Positions 8,015 to 16,650 of a DNA stretch of 64,000 bases are shown here, piece after piece; position 1 is the stretch's first letter, and every line of letters starts with the position of its first letter. Position numbers and translations under genes: made by a program. The stretch is taken from positions 248,001-312,000 of the forward strand of contig NZ_JABFAJ010000003.1 in NCBI RefSeq assembly GCF_013085345.1, given 5' to 3'. The notes beneath the pieces are model-generated. The model was given only the letters and a program-made list of their open reading frames with translations. It made no database searches and was not told the DNA's origin. Source of the DNA: Isoptericola sediminis. GTDB lineage: Bacteria; Actinomycetota; Actinomycetes; Actinomycetales; Cellulomonadaceae.

Positions 8015-8806
8015 TCAGGGAGCGTGCACGGTGGGGTCGTCGCGCAGCACGTCCAGCAGCAGCGGCTCGATGGCGTCGGGGTTCTCCAGGGTGGGCAGGT
8101 GCCCGGCCCAGTCCAGGGCGAGCAGCTCGGCGCCCGGGATGGACTCGACCAGGCGCGCGGCCACGGCCCGGAAGTGGTCCATGTCGTGGCCGCCGGTGAC
8201 CACGAGGGTGGGCACGTGGATGCGGTGCAGGTCGACGTCGACGGGTCGCGGGGTGCCGGCGGCGGCGCCGCGGGCGTGGGCGTCGGTCTCGGCGGCGAGC
8301 TGGATGTCGAAGGCGCGGTGCTGCATGCGTGCCAGCGCGGCCCGGGTCGCCTCGTCGGCGTCGGGCCCCAGCCAGGTGTCGACGTTGAGCGCCACGGCGG
8401 CGTCCAGGTCCCCGGCGTCCAGCAGCGTCTCCTCGTGGGCGATGAAGTCGCGCAGGGCGGCACTCGGCGGCAGGTCGGGGTAGGCGGGGGAGATGAGCAC
8501 GAGCTCGCGCACGCGGTCGGGGTGGCGGCTCGCGAGCTCGAGGGCCACGCGCGCGCCGAGGCTGTTGCCGACCACCACGGCGTCCTCGATGCCGCAGGCG
8601 TCCATGACCTCGGCCACGTCGTCGGCGTCGACGTAGTCCTCGGCGGGCAGCGGGGTCTCGCCGAAGCCGCGCAGGTCGGGCCGCAGGACGCGGAAGACCT
8701 GGCTCAGACCCGTCATGACGGGGTCCCACATGTGCCGGTCGGCGACCCCGGCGTGCAGCAGGAGGGCGTGCGGACCGGTGCCGGTGACGTCGTGGGCGAG
8801 CAGCAT
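8015..8806 (-). CDS. alpha/beta-fold hydrolase
   Basis: The 263-residue protein has the whole alpha/beta hydrolase layout: oxyanion strand LLLHAGVADRHMW, the nucleophile elbow VVGNSLGA (Ser in G-N-S-L-G), an Asp-containing strand (VVTGGHDMDHF) and the catalytic His in WAGHLPTLENPD. This pattern is close to the 3-oxoadipate enol-lactonase/haloperoxidase branch, but the substrate cannot be read from the sequence. A TAGCGT -10 element at 8813-8818 is 6 nt before the ATG, so the mRNA is probably leaderless. The gene diverges from the LLM oxidoreductase that follows. Confidence 0.9.
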   Translation of the reverse strand: MLLAHDVTGTGPHALLLHAGVADRHMWDPVMTGLSQVFRVLRPDLRGFGETPLPAEDYVDADDVAEVMDACGIEDAVVVGNSLGARVALELASRHPDRVRELVLISPAYPDLPPSAALRDFIAHEETLLDAGDLDAAVALNVDTWLGPDADEATRAALARMQHRAFDIQLAAETDAHARGAAAGTPRPVDVDLHRIHVPTLVVTGGHDMDHFRAVAARLVESIPGAELLALDWAGHLPTLENPDAIEPLLLDVLRDDPTVHAP

Positions 8807-8872
8807 GACCCCACGCTAGGAGGGGTGGGGGCGGATCGCACCCGGGAATGCCGCGCCGGTCCATCGGTTGTC

Positions 8873-9898
8873 ATGGACATGAAGCACATCGGTTTCCTGT
8901 CCTTCGGCCACTGGACCGACCACCCGTCCTCGGCCACCCGCAGCGCGGCGGACGTGCTCGCGCAGTCGATCGAGCTGGCCGAGGCGGCCGAGGAGCTGGG
9001 TGCCGACGGCGCCTACTTCCGGGTGCACCACTTCGCCCGCCAGCTGGCCAGCCCGTTCCCGCTGCTGGCGGCCGTGGGGGCGCGCACGCGCCGCATCGAG
9101 ATCGGCACGGGGGTGATCGACATGCGCTACGAGAACCCCGCGTACATGACCGAGGACGCCGGGGCGGCGGACCTCATCGCCGGCGGGCGGCTGCAGCTGG
9201 GGATCTCGCGCGGCAGCCCGGAGCAGGTCGTCGAGGGCTACCGGCACTTCGACCACGTCCCGGCGCCGGGGGAGTCGGACGCGGACATGGCCCGCCGGCA
9301 CACCGCCCGGTTCCTGGAGCTGCTGTCCGGCGAGGGGTTCGCCGAGCCGAACCCGCGCCCGATGTTCCCCAACCCGCCGGGCCTGCTGCGCCTGGAGCCG
9401 CACGCGCCGGGCCTGCGCGAGCGCATCTGGTGGGGTGCGGGCTCGCGGGCGACGGCCGAGTGGGCGGCGGCCCAGGGCATGCACCTCATGAGCTCGACGC
9501 TGCTGACCGAGGACACGGGCGTGCCGTTCCACGAGCTGCAGGCCGAGCAGATCCGGCGGTTCCGCGACGCCTGGGCCGCGGCCGGGCACGCGCACGCCCC
9601 GCGGGTGTCGGTGTCCCGGTCGGTCTTCCCGATCACCGACGACCGCGACCGCGCCTACTTCGGCCTGGAGACGCGCTCCACCGACCAGGTGGGCATGCTC
9701 GAGGGCGGCCGGGCGCGGTTCGGCAAGACCTACGCCGGGGAGGTCGACCAGGTCGTGGCGGACCTCGCCGGGGACACGGCGGTCGCGGCCGCGGACACCC
9801 TGCTGCTGACGGTGCCCAACCAGCTCGGGGTGGACTACAACGCCCACGTCATCGAGAACGTGGTGCGGCACGTGGCCCCGCAGCTCGGCTGGCGCTGA
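8873..9898 (+). CDS. LLM-class flavin-dependent oxidoreductase
   Basis: The 341-residue protein is a bacterial-luciferase-like TIM barrel: start KHIGFLSFGHW, then GADGAYFRVHHFA (the usual W/Y-x-x-E/H-H-H strand 2), RIEIGTGVIDMRYENP, GRLQLGISRGSPEQVVEGY and WWGAGSRATAEWAA. Such enzymes are F420- or FMN-dependent monooxygenases or dehydrogenases. The RGSP loop and the general pattern resemble the CE1758-like LLM group, that is, a paralogue of the partner expected at the left window edge. Two starts (8873, 8879) are close; neither has a strong ribosome-binding site. Confidence 0.88.
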   Translation: MDMKHIGFLSFGHWTDHPSSATRSAADVLAQSIELAEAAEELGADGAYFRVHHFARQLASPFPLLAAVGARTRRIEIGTGVIDMRYENPAYMTEDAGAADLIAGGRLQLGISRGSPEQVVEGYRHFDHVPAPGESDADMARRHTARFLELLSGEGFAEPNPRPMFPNPPGLLRLEPHAPGLRERIWWGAGSRATAEWAAAQGMHLMSSTLLTEDTGVPFHELQAEQIRRFRDAWAAAGHAHAPRVSVSRSVFPITDDRDRAYFGLETRSTDQVGMLEGGRARFGKTYAGEVDQVVADLAGDTAVAAADTLLLTVPNQLGVDYNAHVIENVVRHVAPQLGWR

Positions 9899-9901
9899 GC
9901 C

Positions 9902-10783
9902 TCAGCAGGCGGCCGCCGGCGCGGCGGCCGCGGCGTCGGCGAGCGCCGCGTCGATGAGCCGGTGGCCGCGGGCCTCCAGGGCGCGCGCCCCGGCCCGGTA
10001 GGCCCGCACGGCGGTGCGGACCGCCTCGCGCAGCCGCGCCCGGCGCCAGGTCGGGCCGTGGAAGGGGTCGGCGCCGTAGCCCTCGACGACGGCGGCGCGC
10101 AGGTCGGCCCGACCGGTGAGCTCCCGGGCGTCCAGGCGGGCCAGCTCGGCCACCGGCGGGCGCCACCCGTACCGCCCGAAGCCGACCACGCGCAGTTGTC
10201 CGGCGTCGTCGAGCAGCCAGCGGCGGGGCACGAAGTCGCCGTGGGTGGGCACCACGCGCACCGGCGGGTGCTCGTGCGCGGCGATCGCGCGGCGCAGCGC
10301 GGCCACCGCGGCGGGCGCGATGCGGTGGTCGTCGTCGAGCAGGGCGAGCGTGCGGGCGTCCTGGGCGGCCTCCCAGTCGCCGTCCACGCGCGACCCGGTC
10401 GCGTGCAGCCGGGCCAGCAGCATCCCGGCCTGCCGGTAGGTCTCGGGCCGCTCCGCGGCGGGGTGGTCCTCGGCGGGGCGGCCCGGCAGCCAGCCGAGCG
10501 CGAGCAGGCGCTGCTCGCGGTCGGCGCCGAGCAGGCGGGGGAAGCGGTCCTGGCCGGTCAGGTCGTCCAGGACCTCGGTGTGCGCGGCCAGCTCGCGCCC
10601 GAAGCGCCCGTCCACGTCGCGGTAGCGCCTGACCGCCGCCAGGGTGCCGTCGGCGGCCCGCACCTGCCACACGCCGGTGCCGGTCGACCCCCGGGAGTGG
10701 ACGGCCACGACGCGGACGGGTCCGAGCCAGCCGGCCACGACGTCGCGGACGGCGGGGTCGGGTCCCTGCGGCTCGCACGTCAT
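9902..10783 (-). CDS. aminoglycoside-phosphotransferase-fold protein, probable pseudokinase
   Basis: The 293-residue protein aligns over its length with the APH/choline kinase fold: N-lobe strands, PGRPAEDHP linker, a catalytic-loop strand and a C-terminal helical lobe. The catalytic Asp is kept (HGD at 181-183), but the Mg-binding Asn of the loop is Arg188 (PRRWL where PRNWL is usual), the DFG-like Asp is Gly201 (VGFG), and the N-lobe Lys position reads AAVRRY. So both metal ligands are gone. It starts at ATG 10783, with a TATCGT -10 6 nt upstream. It may bind a nucleotide or small molecule without phosphorylating it. Confidence 0.75.
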   Translation of the reverse strand: MTCEPQGPDPAVRDVVAGWLGPVRVVAVHSRGSTGTGVWQVRAADGTLAAVRRYRDVDGRFGRELAAHTEVLDDLTGQDRFPRLLGADREQRLLALGWLPGRPAEDHPAAERPETYRQAGMLLARLHATGSRVDGDWEAAQDARTLALLDDDHRIAPAAVAALRRAIAAHEHPPVRVVPTHGDFVPRRWLLDDAGQLRVVGFGRYGWRPPVAELARLDARELTGRADLRAAVVEGYGADPFHGPTWRRARLREAVRTAVRAYRAGARALEARGHRLIDAALADAAAAAPAAAC

Positions 10784-10901
10784 CGGGGCACGATATCGAC
10801 CCGCGGGACGGGGGTGCGCCCCGGGGGCCCGGGCGCGCCATACTGTGGCCCCGACCCGTCCTCGACCCGGCGGCACCGTGGCCGTCGCGGAAGGAAGCAC
10901 C

Positions 10902-12326
10902 GTGGCCCTGCCCAGCCCCAGCTACACCATCACCCTGCGCGTGCAGGTCCCGGCCTCCCAGCGGGCCTCGAGCACCGTGGTCGCCGCCGTGGCGGACACC
11001 GGGGCGGCGGTGACCGGCGTCGACGTCGCCCACTCCACGGCGCACGGCCTGGTCGTGGACCTGACCTGCGACACCGTCGACGCCGAGCACGGCGACCGGA
11101 TCGCGGCGCGGCTCGAGGAGCTCGAGGGCGTGCACGTGCTCAAGTGGTCGGACTCGACGTTCCTGCTGCACCTGGGCGGCAAGATCGAGGTGGCGGTCAA
11201 GTCCCCGATCACCACCCGGCGCGACCTGTCGCGCGCCTACACCCCGGGGGTGGCGCGGGTGTGCACCGCCATCGCCGACAACCCCGAGGACGCGCGCCGG
11301 CTGACGATCAAGCGCAACACCGTCGCGGTGGTCACCGACGGCACGGCGGTGCTCGGCCTGGGCGACATCGGCCCGGCGGCGGCGCTGCCGGTGATGGAGG
11401 GCAAGGCGGCGCTGTTCAAGCAGTTCGGCGGGGTGGACGCCTGGCCCGTGTGCCTGGACACCACCGACACCGACGAGATCGTCGCGATCGTCAAGGCGCT
11501 CGCCCCGGTGTACGGCGGGGTGAACCTCGAGGACATCGCCGCCCCGCGCTGCTTCGAGATCGAGGCCCGGCTGCGCGCCGAGCTGGACATCCCCGTCTTC
11601 CACGACGACCAGCACGGCACCGCGATCGTGGTGCTGGCCGCCCTGGTCAACGCCCTGAAGGTGGTGGACAAGCACATCTCCCAGGTGCGCGTGGTCGTCT
11701 CCGGGGTGGGCGCGGCCGGCAACGCCATCATCCGGCTGCTGCGCGCCCAGGGCGCCCGGCACATCGTCGCCTTCGGGCGCACCGGGGCGCTGCACCCCGG
11801 CGAGGAGCACGGCGACCCGCACCGCGCCTGGATCGCCGAGCACACCAACCCCGAGGGGTTCACCGGCTCCCTGCGCGACGGGCTGGCCGGGGCCGACGTG
11901 TTCATCGGCGTCTCCGCCGGGGACATCCTCACCGGCGCCGACATCGCCCGCATGGCCGACGACGCGATCGTGTTCGCGCTGGCCAACCCCACCCCCGAGG
12001 TCGACCCGGTGGAAGCCTCCGAGCACGCCACCGTGGTGGCCACCGGCCGCTCTGACCACCCCAACCAGATCAACAACGTGCTGGCCTTCCCCGGGCTGTT
12101 CCGCGGCCTGCTGGACTCCGGCGCCACCGAGATCACCGACGAGCTGATGCGCGTGGCCGCGCTGGCGATCGCCGGGGTGGTGGCCGACGACGAGCTCAAC
12201 AGCGCCTTCGTCATCCCCGGGGTGTTCGACCACCGGGTGGCCGAGTCCGTGGCCGAGGCGGTGCGCACCGTCGCGGCCGGCGGGCGGCGGGTCAGGACGT
12301 CGTGGCGAGGGCCTGCTGCCAGGTGA
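10902..12326 (+). CDS. NAD(P)-dependent malic enzyme with N-terminal ACT domain
   Basis: Oxidative decarboxylation of malate to pyruvate. The 474-residue protein begins with an ACT-like domain (SYTITLRVQVP.., about residues 6-85), followed by the malic enzyme catalytic domain (SRAYTPGVARVC, GTAVLGLGDIGPAAALPVMEGKA, VFHDDQHGTA, where the metal ligands and catalytic Lys sit) and the NAD-binding domain (VVSGVGAAGNAI, ALANPTPEV). The GTG at 10902 is preceded by GGAAGGA at a good distance, and was chosen over the GTG at 10878. The last 35 nt overlap the convergent ThuA gene. Confidence 0.93.
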   Translation: MALPSPSYTITLRVQVPASQRASSTVVAAVADTGAAVTGVDVAHSTAHGLVVDLTCDTVDAEHGDRIAARLEELEGVHVLKWSDSTFLLHLGGKIEVAVKSPITTRRDLSRAYTPGVARVCTAIADNPEDARRLTIKRNTVAVVTDGTAVLGLGDIGPAAALPVMEGKAALFKQFGGVDAWPVCLDTTDTDEIVAIVKALAPVYGGVNLEDIAAPRCFEIEARLRAELDIPVFHDDQHGTAIVVLAALVNALKVVDKHISQVRVVVSGVGAAGNAIIRLLRAQGARHIVAFGRTGALHPGEEHGDPHRAWIAEHTNPEGFTGSLRDGLAGADVFIGVSAGDILTGADIARMADDAIVFALANPTPEVDPVEASEHATVVATGRSDHPNQINNVLAFPGLFRGLLDSGATEITDELMRVAALAIAGVVADDELNSAFVIPGVFDHRVAESVAEAVRTVAAGGRRVRTSWRGPAAR

Positions 12327-13443
12327 CCAGGTCGGCGACCTTGCCGGACAGATGCCCGGCGGTGGCGCCGTCGGCCACGAGCGCGTCGGCCAGGGCCGTG
12401 GCCGGGCGCAGCGTGCGCACCGCGGCGTCGTGCTCGCCGGCCTCGGCCTGCGCCCGCGCGGTGGCGAGCCGCTGCTCGAGCTGGTCCACGGCGACCCGGT
12501 CGCGCGCGGTGGCGGCGGGCAGGTCGGCCACCAGGGCGTCGACCTCGCCGAAGGTGACGCAGTCGCCGCCGCCGCTGACCGTCCCGGCCGTCCACCGGAT
12601 GCCGCGCAGCACCGAGGTCAGGAACGTCGGGTCCGACCACGACTCGTCGACGTGCCCGGCGCCCTGGTGCCAGGAGCGGCCGCCCTCGAAGTTCTGGCAC
12701 CACGCGATGGGGTGGTCGTCGCCCATCGTGCCGCCGTCGTAGGTGTCCTCGTCCAGGGTCATGAGCACCTGGACCTCGCCGCGCGGGTTGAGCGTGTAGT
12801 TGTACCACTCGTCCCAGCGCTCCCAGGTGGCGGGCACGTCCGTCATCGAGGGGTGGGCCGGGTTCTCCACGCGCATGGTGGCGGTCTGCTGGCGCGGGTG
12901 CCCGGCGAACCGTGCCCCGCCGCCGATGAGCCGGGTGAACCAGCTCGAGGTGTGCATGGTGTCGGTCGCGGCGTGCAGCCCGACCACGCCGCCACCGGCG
13001 TGGACGTAGCCCTGCAGGGCGGCGAGCTCGGTCTCGTCCAGCAGCCGGGGCTGGTCGGGGTCGAGGCTGTTGGTGTTGTCCACCGGGGAGACGAACACGA
13101 TCGAGTCGTAGCGGGCCAGGTCCGCGGCGGTCGTGAACGGCGTGCTGTCCATCGTCAGGTCCGGCTGGCCGGGCGAGCCGGGCCCCCACCAGCCCCCGGA
13201 GTCGTTGGGCGGGTCCCACACGTCGACCTCGTAGCCGTGCTCGGCACCGAGGTCGATCAGGGCGTGGGTGGTCTCGTCGATGTGCGAGTGCCGGAACCCG
13301 AGGGTCTTGCCGACGACGAGGATCTCCTCCAGCCCGGGCGCGGCGGCCGCGGCCGGGGCGGTGGCCGCCGAGCACAGCCCGACGGCGACGGCGGACGTGG
13401 CCAGCACGGAGACGATGCGGCGAGGACGGGTCGAGGTGGTCAT
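12292..13443 (-). CDS. secreted ThuA-domain protein
   Basis: The 383-residue product has an export signal (MTTSTRPRRIVSVLATSAVAVG.. ending near AAAAAP) and then a ThuA/trehalose-utilisation, glutamine-amidotransferase-like domain: ILVVGKTLGFRHSHI, VVGLHAATDTMHTSSWF and HPIAWCQNFEGGRSWHQGAGH are typical. The last 85 residues form an additional Ala-rich helical domain. Secreted ThuA proteins in actinobacteria often accompany polysaccharide enzymes and are thought to act on carbohydrates; the reaction is not known. AGGGAG precedes the ATG at 13443. The 3' end overlaps the malic enzyme gene by 35 nt, tail to tail. Confidence 0.88.
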   Translation of the reverse strand: MTTSTRPRRIVSVLATSAVAVGLCSAATAPAAAAAPGLEEILVVGKTLGFRHSHIDETTHALIDLGAEHGYEVDVWDPPNDSGGWWGPGSPGQPDLTMDSTPFTTAADLARYDSIVFVSPVDNTNSLDPDQPRLLDETELAALQGYVHAGGGVVGLHAATDTMHTSSWFTRLIGGGARFAGHPRQQTATMRVENPAHPSMTDVPATWERWDEWYNYTLNPRGEVQVLMTLDEDTYDGGTMGDDHPIAWCQNFEGGRSWHQGAGHVDESWSDPTFLTSVLRGIRWTAGTVSGGGDCVTFGEVDALVADLPAATARDRVAVDQLEQRLATARAQAEAGEHDAAVRTLRPATALADALVADGATAGHLSGKVADLVTWQQALATTS

Positions 13444-13596
13444 GGCGCTCCCTTGCGCGGACGACATTGTGTACGTCCGCTCAACTTATACGCCGGAGCA
13501 CCACTTGTCAGCACCAGGCAGGCAAAAGAATGACACTGATCAGCAGAAGTGCGGCACCGCCCGGCACCCCGGGGCGGGCGCGGCTAGCGTGGACGC

Positions 13597-14598
13597 ATGG
13601 CCGCCCCCGACCCGCCGCGCCCCTGGCTGCTGTTCGCGATCACGCCGCCGCGGCGCTCGACCGAGCCCGCCGAGGCCCAGCGCATCGCCGACCGCACCTG
13701 CGCCCGGCTGCGCGGGCTCGATCTGGACGCCCTGGTCATCTACGACATCGACGACGAGTCCGACCGCACCAGCGCCGAGCGGCCGTTCCCGTACCTGCCC
13801 ACCCTGGACCCCGGTGACTTCCACGCCCGGCACCTGCAGGCCTGGGACCGGCCGGTGATCGTCTACCGCAGCGCCGGCAAGCACGACCCGGCGGCGCTCG
13901 GGGACTGGTTCGCCGCCCAGGACCCGCAGCGGGTGCGCACGGTGCTGGTGGGGGCCTCCTCCTCGGACGCCGCCGTGCGCACCACGCTGTCCCAGGCCCA
14001 GCGGCTGCGCCGCGAGCACGCCCCGGACCTGCCGCTGGGCGGGGTGGCGATCCCCGAGCGGCACGCCTCGCGCGGGGACGAGCACGAGCGCATGCGCGCC
14101 AAGCAGGCCGCCGGCGTGAGCTTCTTCGTCACCCAGGTCGTCTACGACGTGGGCGCCGCCAAGTCGATGGTCTCGGACTACCACTACGCCTGCGGGGACG
14201 CGGGCCAGCCGACGGTGCCGGTGGTGTTCACGCTGTCGGTGTGCGGGTCCGCGCGGACCCTGGCGTTCCTGGAGTGGCTGGGCGTGCACGTGCCGGGCTG
14301 GATGCGCAACGACCTGCGGCACACCGACGACCCGCTGGGCACCAGCTACGACCAGTGCGTCGCCATCGCCGAGGACCTGGCCCAGTTCTGCACGCGGCAC
14401 CGCATCCCGTACGGCTTCAACGTCGAGTCGGTCTCGATCCGGCGCGCGGAGATCGAGGCGTCCGTGCGCCTGGCGGCCCACCTGCGCGCCCGCCTCGACG
14501 CCGACGCGCGCGGCCGGGTCGGTGGCGACGGCACCGACCGGCCGGTTCAGGCGGCCGCGGCCAGCGCGTCCAGCACCCCGGGCCAGCCGCGGTCGTAG
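13597..14598 (+). CDS. methylenetetrahydrofolate-reductase-like protein
   Basis: The 333-residue protein has a MetF-type TIM-barrel outline: LLFAITPPRRS (strand 1 with the E/T-x-x-P motif reduced to ITPP), LVGASSS, GGVAIPERH, and the C-terminal GFNVESVSIRRAEIEASV, typical of actinobacterial MTHFR-like sequences. It may reduce 5,10-methylene-THF or act on a related one-carbon substrate; the divergence at strand 1 makes this less than certain. A TAGCGT -10 at 13585-13590 lies 6 nt before the ATG. The last 52 nt overlap the convergent SRPBCC gene. Confidence 0.78.
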   Translation: MAAPDPPRPWLLFAITPPRRSTEPAEAQRIADRTCARLRGLDLDALVIYDIDDESDRTSAERPFPYLPTLDPGDFHARHLQAWDRPVIVYRSAGKHDPAALGDWFAAQDPQRVRTVLVGASSSDAAVRTTLSQAQRLRREHAPDLPLGGVAIPERHASRGDEHERMRAKQAAGVSFFVTQVVYDVGAAKSMVSDYHYACGDAGQPTVPVVFTLSVCGSARTLAFLEWLGVHVPGWMRNDLRHTDDPLGTSYDQCVAIAEDLAQFCTRHRIPYGFNVESVSIRRAEIEASVRLAAHLRARLDADARGRVGGDGTDRPVQAAAASASSTPGQPRS

Positions 14599-14984
14599 CC
14601 CGCGCGGGCCGCGGCGCCGTCGGGCCGGGCCTGCCAGCCGGTGTGCACCAGCCGCACGCGGGTGCCGCCCGGGCCGGCCGCGGCGAAGGTGACCCGCACG
14701 AGGGTCGCGGTGTCGGGCTCCGCGCCGGGGTGCCAGGTGAACTCCAGCACCTCGGGCTCGACGGCCTCGGTGATCGTGCCCCACACGGCGGTGGCCCCGT
14801 CCGGGCCGGTCTCGACCAGGCGGCCGTCGGTCACGGCCACGGCGCCCTCGGCCCCGAAGACGCTGTGCGTGCCCAGCGGCCACCAGGTGCCGAGGTCGTC
14901 GACGAACAGGCGGTAGGCCCGCGCCGGGGGACAGGGGACGAGGACCTCGCACTCGACGGGTGCGAGGCTCGGGTCGACGCTCAT
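14547..14984 (-). CDS. SRPBCC/AHSA1-family protein
   Basis: The 145-residue protein matches the activator-of-Hsp90-ATPase-like (AHSA1, START-fold) family: PPARAYRLFVDDLGTWWP at the N-terminus, the middle strands with GTITEAVEPEVLEFTWHPG, and the C-terminal helix RAGYDRGWPGVLDALA. These proteins bind hydrophobic ligands in a helix-grip cavity. It overlaps the ArsR gene by ATGA, forming the common ArsR-SRPBCC operon of actinobacteria, where the regulator controls the pair. The ligand is unknown. Confidence 0.9.
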   Translation of the reverse strand: MSVDPSLAPVECEVLVPCPPARAYRLFVDDLGTWWPLGTHSVFGAEGAVAVTDGRLVETGPDGATAVWGTITEAVEPEVLEFTWHPGAEPDTATLVRVTFAAAGPGGTRVRLVHTGWQARPDGAAARAGYDRGWPGVLDALAAAA

Positions 14985-15310
14985 GGCTGACTCCTGTGCT
15001 CGGTGTGCTCGACGTGGTCGGCGAACGCCTCCAGCACCCCGCCCCACTGCGCGGCCAGCCAGGCGCGCACGGCGTCCGGACCGGCGGGGGCCAGGGAGTA
15101 CAGGTGGCGGGTGCCGACCGCGGTGTGCCGCACCAGGCCGGCGTCGGCCAGCACCCGCAGGTGCTTGCTCACCGCGGGGCGCCCGACGGGCAGCGCGGCG
15201 GCCAGGGCGCCGACCGGGAGGGGTCCGTGCCGCAGGCGCTCGACGATCTGCCGCCGGGTCGGGTCGCCGAGGGCGTCGAGCGCGCTGTGGGGATCAACAA
15301 TGTTGCTCAT
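14981..15310 (-). CDS. ArsR-family transcriptional regulator
   Basis: The 109-residue winged-helix protein shows the classic start ALDALGDPTRRQIVERL and the recognition helix GRPAVSKHLRVLADAGLVR, then RHLYSLAP of the wing. None of the ArsR/SmtB metal-binding Cys/His motifs (such as CxC in helix 3) is present, so it probably does not sense metals. It is the first gene of an operon with the SRPBCC protein. A palindrome AGTAACcGTTACT lies directly upstream of the ATG and overlaps the likely start of transcription, which fits autorepression. Confidence 0.92.
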   Translation of the reverse strand: MSNIVDPHSALDALGDPTRRQIVERLRHGPLPVGALAAALPVGRPAVSKHLRVLADAGLVRHTAVGTRHLYSLAPAGPDAVRAWLAAQWGGVLEAFADHVEHTEHRSQP

Positions 15311-15311
15311 C

Positions 15312-15324
15312 AGTAACCGTTACT
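15312..15324 (-). promoter_or_regulatory. candidate ArsR operator
   Basis: AGTAAC-c-GTTACT is a perfect 6-bp inverted repeat around one base, 2 nt upstream of the arsR-like start codon, next to a TAGAGT -10-like element at 15322-15327 (minus strand). Position and symmetry fit an autoregulatory site (inference). Confidence 0.55.
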
Positions 15325-15382
15325 CTACAGCAACCGATGCGCGCAGGCCAGGGATGACGCACGCCACACCGCCGGCGGCGGT

Positions 15383-15395
15383 GAGGTCCGACCTC
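15383..15395 (+). promoter_or_regulatory. palindrome upstream of adhP
   Basis: GAGGTC-c-GACCTC is a perfect inverted repeat about 43-55 nt before the adhP start, just upstream of the likely promoter (GGTATTAC near 15408). It is a candidate operator for an unidentified regulator; there is no independent support. Confidence 0.4.
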
Positions 15396-15437
15396 AAGGC
15401 GTAGCATGGTATTACCACACGGACCCAGGAGGTCACC

Positions 15438-16466
15438 ATGAGCATGAAGGCAGCCGTCGTCACCGCGTTCCGCGCCCCGCTGGAGGTCACCGACGTCGAC
15501 CTCCCGCAGCCCGGTCCCGGCCAGGCGCTGGTGAAGGTGCTCTACTCGGGCGTGTGCCACACCGACCTGCACGCCGCGCACGGCGACTGGCCGGTCAAGC
15601 CCGCCCCGCCGTTCGTGCCCGGCCACGAGGGCGTGGGAGAGGTCGTGGCCGTGGCCGAGGACGTCACCCGCCTCGCCGTCGGCGACACCGTGGGCAACGC
15701 CTGGCTGTGGAGCGCGTGCGGCCAGTGCGAGTTCTGCCAGACCGGGCGCGAGACCCTCTGCCCGGACCAGACCAACGGCGGCTACAGCGTGGACGGATCC
15801 TTCGGGCAGTACATGCTCGTCGACGCCCGCTACGCCCCGATCATCCCCGCCGGCGTCGACCTGGCCGCCGCCGCCCCCATCCTGTGCGCCGGGGTGACCG
15901 TCTACAAGGGCCTCAAGCAGTCCGAGGTGCGCCCCGGGCAGTGGGTGCTGATCTCCGGCATCGGGGGACTGGGCCACCTCGCCGTGCAGTACGCCCGCGC
16001 CATGGGCATGCGCGTGCTGGCCGTCGACGTCGCCGACGACAAGCTCGCCCTGGCCCGTCGGCACGGCGCCGAGGCCACCGTCAACGCCGCCACCGCCGAC
16101 GACCCGGCCGCCCGCATCGTCGACATCACCGGCGGGGGAGCGCACGGCGGCCTGGTCACCGCGGTGGCCGGCAAGGCCTTCGGCCAGGCCGTCGGCGGGC
16201 TGCGCCGCGGCGGCACCGTGGCGCTGGTGGGCCTGCCGCCGGAGGAGTTCGGCCTGGACATCTTCTCCACCGTCCTGTTCGGCCTGACCGTGCGCGGCTC
16301 CATCGTCGGCACCCGCGCCGACATGGCCGAGGCGCTGGACTTCTTCGCCCGCGGCCAGGTCGAGCCCACCTACACGGTGCGGCCCCTCGGCGAGGTCAAC
16401 GACATCTTCGACGAGATGCTCGCCGGCGCCATCGACGGCCGCGTCGTGATGGACATGCGCGCCTGA
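15438..16466 (+). CDS. adhP: zinc-dependent alcohol dehydrogenase, AdhP-like
   Basis: The 342-residue medium-chain dehydrogenase oxidises alcohols with NAD. Catalytic zinc ligands (SGVCHTDLH with Cys and nearby His, and GHEGVGEV) and all four structural-zinc cysteines (CGQCEFCQTGRETLC) are present. The Rossmann loop is SGIGGLGHLAVQYA. AGGAGG stands before the first ATG at 15438; the Met at codon 3 is an alternative. Upstream is a perfect palindrome GAGGTC-c-GACCTC at 15383-15395. A strong terminator hairpin follows the gene. Confidence 0.93.
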   Translation: MSMKAAVVTAFRAPLEVTDVDLPQPGPGQALVKVLYSGVCHTDLHAAHGDWPVKPAPPFVPGHEGVGEVVAVAEDVTRLAVGDTVGNAWLWSACGQCEFCQTGRETLCPDQTNGGYSVDGSFGQYMLVDARYAPIIPAGVDLAAAAPILCAGVTVYKGLKQSEVRPGQWVLISGIGGLGHLAVQYARAMGMRVLAVDVADDKLALARRHGAEATVNAATADDPAARIVDITGGGAHGGLVTAVAGKAFGQAVGGLRRGGTVALVGLPPEEFGLDIFSTVLFGLTVRGSIVGTRADMAEALDFFARGQVEPTYTVRPLGEVNDIFDEMLAGAIDGRVVMDMRA

Positions 16467-16516
16467 GGACCGCCCAGCCCGCCGGGCGCACCTCCCCTCC
16501 CGCGCCCGGCGACCCC

Positions 16517-16556
16517 GACGGCCGGACCGCCTTCCCCCTGAGGCGGCCCGGCCGTC
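16517..16556 (+). terminator. hairpin terminator after adhP
   Basis: Arms 16517-16531 and 16542-16556 (15 bp with one A-C mismatch, GC-rich) enclose a 10-nt loop, 51 nt after the adhP stop. There is no long T tract, as is usual for GC-rich actinobacterial terminators. Confidence 0.7.
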
Positions 16557-16650
16557 GTCCTCGGCGCACCGGCGACGTGGCACCATGGCACGCGCACGGC
16601 GACCCCGTGCCCCGCCCGCCGCACCGGACCCACGAGGACCCGACCCGCCG

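Noticed and set aside
7577-9898. A 773-codon plus-strand frame ahead of the LLM oxidoreductase
   Set aside because: Only the last 341 codons match a family; the earlier part is antisense to a GNAT and a hydrolase gene that have clear motifs and a promoter.
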